Notes under the pieces: model-generated
What the model was told of the DNA's origin: nothing
Seen by the model: only the letters and a program-made list of their open reading frames with translations
The model's database searches: none
Origin: RGIG2000 sp045612665
GTDB lineage: Bacteria; Bacillota; Clostridia; Oscillospirales; CAG-272
Length of the DNA stretch: 64,000 nt
Reading direction: 5' to 3'
Assembly (NCBI GenBank): GCA_045612665.1
Contig: JAZKZO010000003.1
Span: 32,084-96,083, forward strand
Shown here: positions 60,241 to 64,000 of the stretch, in pieces
Layout: the number at the start of each line of letters is the position of its first letter
Numbering within the stretch: position 1 is the stretch's first letter
Program-made: the position numbers and the translations under genes

Positions 60241-61092
60241 ATGACATTTTCGGAAGCTTTGCACGTTCTCCTTCATGCGCTTTTGGAGACTGCTAAGAGT
60301 ATTCCCTTTCTCTTTATTGCTTATTTGCTTATGGAATTTCTTGAGCATAAGGCGTCGGAGAAAATGGAAGGCTCGCTAAAAAAATTGAATAAGGCAGGAC
60401 CTGCAATCGGCACGGCGCTCGGCTGTGTTCCACAGTGTGGATTTTCCGCATCTGCGTCTAACCTTTATACAACAGGACTCATCACCGAGGGCACGCTTAT
60501 TGCGGTTTTTCTTGCAACGTCGGACGAGGCCATTCCACTTTTGATTAGCAATCCTAACTCCCACGGAGCGATTTGGAAGTTAATTCTTTGCAAGCTTGCT
60601 ATCGGTGTTGTTGCAGGCTTCACAATAGACGGAATTTATAAGCTTTTGAAGATAAAAAAAGCTCCTGTTGACCTTTGTGAGGACTGTGGCTGTGATGAGG
60701 AAAAGAATATATGGATTCCTACTATCAAGCACACGGTAAAAATAGTTATTTTTATTTTGATCGTTAATATCGCCCTTGGCTTTGCAATGGAGCTTTTGGG
60801 ACACGATAGATTAAACGCAATTTTATTGAGTGGAAGCCTAGCTCAGCCTTTTGTAACCGCGCTTATAGGTCTTATTCCCAACTGTGCGGTATCGGTTGCG
60901 CTAACTGAGCTTTACGTTGGTGGCTCGCTCTCATTTGGCTCTGCGGTTGCGGGACTTTGCTCCGGTGCAGGGCTCGGTCTTACCGTACTATTTAAAGCCA
61001 ACAAAAATTGGAAAGAAAATTTACGCGTGGTAGGCATACTTTATCTTATATCAGCGATATTTGGATTTGTGCTTATGCTATGCGGAATGTGA
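60241..61092 (+). CDS. ArsP_2-type putative heavy-metal/manganese permease
   Basis: 283 residues with eight to ten membrane helices. Two internally similar halves each carry a polar motif: IGTALGCVPQCGFSASASNLYTTGLIT near residues 56-82 and VTALIGLIPNCAVSVALTELYVGGSLS near 202-228. A Cys-rich loop DLCEDCGCDEEKN separates the halves. This matches the family annotated as putative manganese transporter or 10-TM metal exporter (PF11449-like). Transport direction and metal are unproven. First gene of a Fur-box-controlled unit; GAGG ribosome site. Confidence 0.82.
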   Translation: MTFSEALHVLLHALLETAKSIPFLFIAYLLMEFLEHKASEKMEGSLKKLNKAGPAIGTALGCVPQCGFSASASNLYTTGLITEGTLIAVFLATSDEAIPLLISNPNSHGAIWKLILCKLAIGVVAGFTIDGIYKLLKIKKAPVDLCEDCGCDEEKNIWIPTIKHTVKIVIFILIVNIALGFAMELLGHDRLNAILLSGSLAQPFVTALIGLIPNCAVSVALTELYVGGSLSFGSAVAGLCSGAGLGLTVLFKANKNWKENLRVVGILYLISAIFGFVLMLCGM

Positions 61093-61101
61093 GGTGTTTT
61101 T

Positions 61102-61743
61102 ATGATAAGTGTTAAAAAAGTATCAAAGCATTTTAGAAATGAAACCGCCATTGACTACAAGGATATTATTTTTGAGGACGGCAAATCCTATATGCTTCTC
61201 GGCGCTTCGGGCTGTGGAAAATCTACGCTTCTCAATATGATAGCAGGTATTCTCTCCCCTGAAAGTGGCGAAATTGAGATTGACGGTGATATAATGTCAT
61301 CTAAATCTCAAAAGGAAAAGGACAAGTTCAGAATCGAGAAAATCGGATATATTTTCCAAGATTTCAAGCTTATTCCCGAGATGACCGTCATAGACAATAT
61401 AAACATTTTAAGGCTTGAGGGCGTTGACACCTCTGGTGCGGACGAATTCCTTGAAAAGCTCGAAATTCTCGACAAAAAGAACAAAAAGGTTAAAAACCTT
61501 TCAGGTGGAGAAAGACAACGAGTTGCAATTGTCCGTGCTATTGTTAAAAAGCCTGACATCATCTTGGCAGATGAGCCAACAGGCAACCTCAACTTTGCCA
61601 TCGGTGAGCAGGTTATAAAGGAGCTTGTTGAAATTTCAAAGGGCAAAACTCTTATTGCCGTTACTCACGACGAGCGTCTTGCAAAGTATTTCGACTGTGT
61701 AATTGATATGAATGAAATGACAGGGGGACGACGCGATGTTTAA
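61102..61743 (+). CDS. ABC transporter ATPase, LolD/MacB type
   Basis: 213 residues. Walker A LGASGCGKSTLLN, Q-loop FQDFKLIPEMTV, signature LSGGERQRVAIVRAI, Walker B IILADEPTGNLN and the H-loop VTHDERL. The ADEPTGNL and LSGGExQRVAIARA pattern is that of ATPases paired with FtsX-fold permeases. It overlaps the permease gene by 8 bases. Confidence 0.95.
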   Translation: MISVKKVSKHFRNETAIDYKDIIFEDGKSYMLLGASGCGKSTLLNMIAGILSPESGEIEIDGDIMSSKSQKEKDKFRIEKIGYIFQDFKLIPEMTVIDNINILRLEGVDTSGADEFLEKLEILDKKNKKVKNLSGGERQRVAIVRAIVKKPDIILADEPTGNLNFAIGEQVIKELVEISKGKTLIAVTHDERLAKYFDCVIDMNEMTGGRRDV

Positions 61744-62911
61744 ATTTGCCCTTAAAAATATGGCGATAAAGAAAATTCAAATTATTCTTGTCGTAATTTC
61801 AGTTGTCATTTCCGCCGGTGTTGCTATTCTCGCTTTTAACGTTGCTTCGCAAATTGACGACGGAATTTCGGGAAATGCCGGATATTATTCACTTATTGTC
61901 GGTCCTGCCGGTTCAAATACGGACCTTGCAATGAATTCGATGTATTTTACAGGTAATCCAACCGAAACAATCCCCTATTCTTATATTGACACACTTTATA
62001 AGGACACTAACGTCAAGAGGGTTATCCCTCTCGCTATCGGTGGTGGAACTTACAAAAATCAGTATAAGGTTGTAGGTACGTCAGCCGATTTATTCGCTTC
62101 TAACAACTTTGAAGCGGGCGATGCGTTTAATGATAGCGTTGACTGTCAGGTTGTTATAGGATATACCGTTGCGCAAAGAAACAACCTAAAGGTTGGAGAT
62201 AAGATAAAAATCGGGCACGGAACTGAGGACCACGGACACGACCTTGAGGTTGTAGGTATTCTCTCTCAAACATATTCTTCCTATGACAATGTAGTATTTA
62301 CACAGGTTAAGACTCTTTGGCATTTGCACGAGCACGAGGGTGAGGAGCACGCTCATCACAACGTTTATTCGTTCCTTATAAATACCAAGAATTTAACCGG
62401 AGCTTCAGTGCTTGTAAACAAGCTTAATAACACGGTTATCACCGATGAGCACGGCACTGAATATCCTATTCAAGCAATTGAGCCTATGAACATTGTTCGC
62501 GGTGTGCTTGACGACCTAGGAGATACAAAATATATCACCTTTGTTCTATGCGGAATTATTCTCGCTATGAACATTTTGATAATTTCCATTATCACTCTTC
62601 TCAACATGTACAACTCCAAGAAGGAAATCGCGCTTATGCGTCTTATCGGTATAAGCATGAAGAAAATCAACCTTCTCTACATTATTCAAAACAGCATAAT
62701 CGGTATCGTTTCAACAATTCTTGCCTTTGGCGCATCAAGGCTATGCCTATTGTTTATGAGCGATTACGTGCAAAGCATGGGAGTTGTACTCAATTACGGT
62801 AAAATTTACGGTCTTGAATTTGTAATTCTCGTAGCAGTATTTGTTATAACGGTATTACCTACGGTTATTTGCACCTATTCAATGGCAAGAAAGGATAGCT
62901 TGGAGCAATGA
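61736..62911 (+). CDS. FtsX-type ABC permease with histidine-rich loop
   Basis: 391 residues, MacB/LolC topology: one N-terminal helix (about 12-34), an extracytoplasmic domain of about 230 residues, then three helices (about 265-285, 315-340, 355-380). The domain has KIGHGTEDHGHDLEVVG and, near residues 198-212, LWHLHEHEGEEHAHH, a His/Glu-rich stretch like metal-binding loops of zinc proteins. STKKEIALMRLIGISMKKI-like NSKKEIALMRLIGISMKK is the coupling region. Loop and context point to metal handling. Confidence 0.9.
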   Translation: MFKFALKNMAIKKIQIILVVISVVISAGVAILAFNVASQIDDGISGNAGYYSLIVGPAGSNTDLAMNSMYFTGNPTETIPYSYIDTLYKDTNVKRVIPLAIGGGTYKNQYKVVGTSADLFASNNFEAGDAFNDSVDCQVVIGYTVAQRNNLKVGDKIKIGHGTEDHGHDLEVVGILSQTYSSYDNVVFTQVKTLWHLHEHEGEEHAHHNVYSFLINTKNLTGASVLVNKLNNTVITDEHGTEYPIQAIEPMNIVRGVLDDLGDTKYITFVLCGIILAMNILIISIITLLNMYNSKKEIALMRLIGISMKKINLLYIIQNSIIGIVSTILAFGASRLCLLFMSDYVQSMGVVLNYGKIYGLEFVILVAVFVITVLPTVICTYSMARKDSLEQ

Positions 62912-63852
62912 AAAGAAACATTATAGTAAAAGTAATAGCAGTTATTCTTGTTTGCATTCTTACTCTTGCTCTTGTATCCTGTAACGATGTAAATTATGAC
63001 AATCCAACGAAAATAAGCTTCAAGAGTGCGTTAAGCTACGACTATCTTAAAACTCTTGACGGAACGCCTATAACAATTAACGGATATATGGCGACAAGCT
63101 CCCCTGTTGACGGCTCGTATATATACCTTATGAATCTTCCATATCAAAGCTGTCCGTTCTGTCTTCCTAACACAAACGAGCTTTCTAATACCATGGCGGT
63201 TTATCCACAGGATAAAAAGAAGTTTGAATATACAACTCAAGCCATTAAAATCACAGGTATTCTCGAGGTTTCAAGAAAGAAGGATGCGTTCTTTACCGAC
63301 GATTACGGATACGAGTTCAATTTCAGAATTGTCGATGCTTATTACGAGGTTCTTGACGAAAGTGAGCTTGGAGATAACTCGATTTGGACAAAGATTGCAA
63401 GCAGCGACCTTGTAACCGATATTTATGCAATGTACGATTACCTCTACTTCTCTACACACTGGTTCACATACACGGCAAGATTTGAGGGCGGTGAGGATTA
63501 TCTCTATCCAACCGATGCGGTTTATTTCATTACCGAGGACGGCGCGCAGTTCAACTACGGATATCAGAGCGGATATTTCGATAGCTTGAGAAAATCCGTT
63601 AAGGATATTAGTGAAACTGAGCTGGGTGAGCTTCTCGATATAATTGATAGAGCCGAGACTCTTTCAAAGCTTGCAGTTTCCGAGCTTCAAAGAGGACTTA
63701 ACAACACAAGCGTTTATAAGCCTGTTGTTAAATATTCCGAGCAATTCAAGGAAAGCAGGACTCAATACGAGTACCTATCCGACGATTTGCAAAATCAATA
63801 CAACGAGCTTTTCTCCGACTTCTCCGAGTGGATGTCAAGCTTCGAATATTAA
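62908..63852 (+). CDS. Lipoprotein with DUF3299-like domain
   Basis: 314 residues. A signal sequence ending LALVSCN gives a lipidated cysteine. Residues about 30-150 resemble DUF3299: YDYLKTLDGTPITINGYMATSSPVDGSYIYLMNLPYQSCPFCLPN, with a CxxC pair, and AIKITGILEVSRKKDAF. The C-terminal 150 residues are helical with no known family. DUF3299 proteins accompany FtsX-type ABC genes in Zur-regulated loci of proteobacteria. Overlap of 4 bases with the permease makes it the last gene of the module. Confidence 0.8.
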   Translation: MKRNIIVKVIAVILVCILTLALVSCNDVNYDNPTKISFKSALSYDYLKTLDGTPITINGYMATSSPVDGSYIYLMNLPYQSCPFCLPNTNELSNTMAVYPQDKKKFEYTTQAIKITGILEVSRKKDAFFTDDYGYEFNFRIVDAYYEVLDESELGDNSIWTKIASSDLVTDIYAMYDYLYFSTHWFTYTARFEGGEDYLYPTDAVYFITEDGAQFNYGYQSGYFDSLRKSVKDISETELGELLDIIDRAETLSKLAVSELQRGLNNTSVYKPVVKYSEQFKESRTQYEYLSDDLQNQYNELFSDFSEWMSSFEY

Positions 63853-63857
63853 AAATA

Positions 63858-63890
63858 CGGGCAGGGACAAATTCCCTGCCTTTGTTTTTG
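63858..63890 (+). terminator. Terminator of the metal module
   Basis: GGCAGGGA-CAAAT-TCCCTGCC hairpin followed by TTTGTTTTT. Confidence 0.88.
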
Positions 63891-63909
63891 AATTTTTTCA
63901 AAATTCGCC

Positions 63910-63938
63910 TTGACAAGTCATATTACATATGTTAAAAT
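63910..63938 (+). promoter_or_regulatory. Promoter of the T-box transcript
   Basis: TTGACA-17-TAAAAT directly after the previous terminator. Confidence 0.85.
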
Positions 63939-63945
63939 GTAGTCG

Positions 63946-64000
63946 TTAAAAGCATTGACGGAAAGAGTAACGAGATTTTTGCTTTTCAGAGAGGATGGCG
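63946..64000 (+). ncRNA. T-box leader, 5' part
   Basis: The last 55 bases read AAAGCATTGACGGAAAGAGT, AACGAG, then CAGAGAGGATGGCG. GAxGGAAAGAGTAA (the AGTA loop E motif) and CAGAGAGG are the opening of T-box stem I. The specifier loop, terminator/antiterminator and regulated gene, usually an aminoacyl-tRNA synthetase or amino-acid gene, lie beyond the window. The amino acid cannot be read. Confidence 0.8.

Overview
This 64 kb window reads as the chromosome of an endospore-forming, low-GC Gram-positive bacterium of the class Clostridia, probably an uncultured gut lineage. The evidence is a set of sporulation genes (both dipicolinate synthase subunits, the spore protease Gpr, a GerW/YtfJ protein, a SigH-like sigma factor and a DacF-like carboxypeptidase), a large Firmicutes-type SRP RNA placed before dnaX-ybaB-recR, many TTGACA-17-TATAAT promoters, and T-box, yybP-ykoY and THF regulatory RNAs. 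No phage, transposase, CRISPR array or rRNA was seen. Most genes are core housekeeping genes.

Layout. 0-3 kb: the 3' part of an FAD oxidoreductase, a patch of repeated tRNA 3' ends beside tRNA-Met(CAT), and a MATE exporter. 3-8 kb: a secA operon with two unknown membrane proteins. 8-19 kb: trmL; trmB followed by the dipicolinate synthase pair; polA and ispE; guaB; an AI-2E family permease; enolase. 19-23 kb: SRP RNA, dnaX, ybaB, recR and a DEDDh exonuclease. 23-31 kb: the minus-strand series SigH-like factor, zinc ribbon protein, rlmB, a degenerate P-type ATPase-like membrane protein and a radical SAM pair; then a DUF4364 regulator divergent from gpr. 31-37 kb: a membrane protein, an AEC transporter, a MecA-like adaptor, an SLH-domain surface protein and RqcH. 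37-46 kb: a long plus-strand run of lon, ysxC, a site-2 protease, scpA, scpB, a DUF2953 protein, gerW, dacF, rluB and a small protein. 45.7-54 kb: a biotin unit (birA-bioY-lipoprotein), a degenerate LCP protein, an RluA-type synthase, mtaB, a TetR regulator behind a Mn2+ riboswitch, and an NfeD/SPFH pair. 53.8-58 kb: a small surface-polysaccharide export and assembly cluster. 58-60 kb: a folate-transporter/FolC fusion under a THF riboswitch. 60-64 kb: a Fur-box-controlled four-gene metal module; then the start of a T-box leader cut by the window edge.

The most interesting items are: the metal module (ArsP_2-type permease, FtsX/LolD-type ABC transporter with a histidine-rich loop, and a DUF3299-like lipoprotein under a Fur-family operator); the Mn2+ riboswitch whose only visible target is a TetR regulator; the P-type ATPase look-alike that has lost the DKTGT motif; the FolT-FolC fusion with its THF riboswitch; and the repeated tRNA 3' ends. 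All functional assignments are from reading translated sequence by eye. Family names rest on remembered motifs and context, not on a database search.
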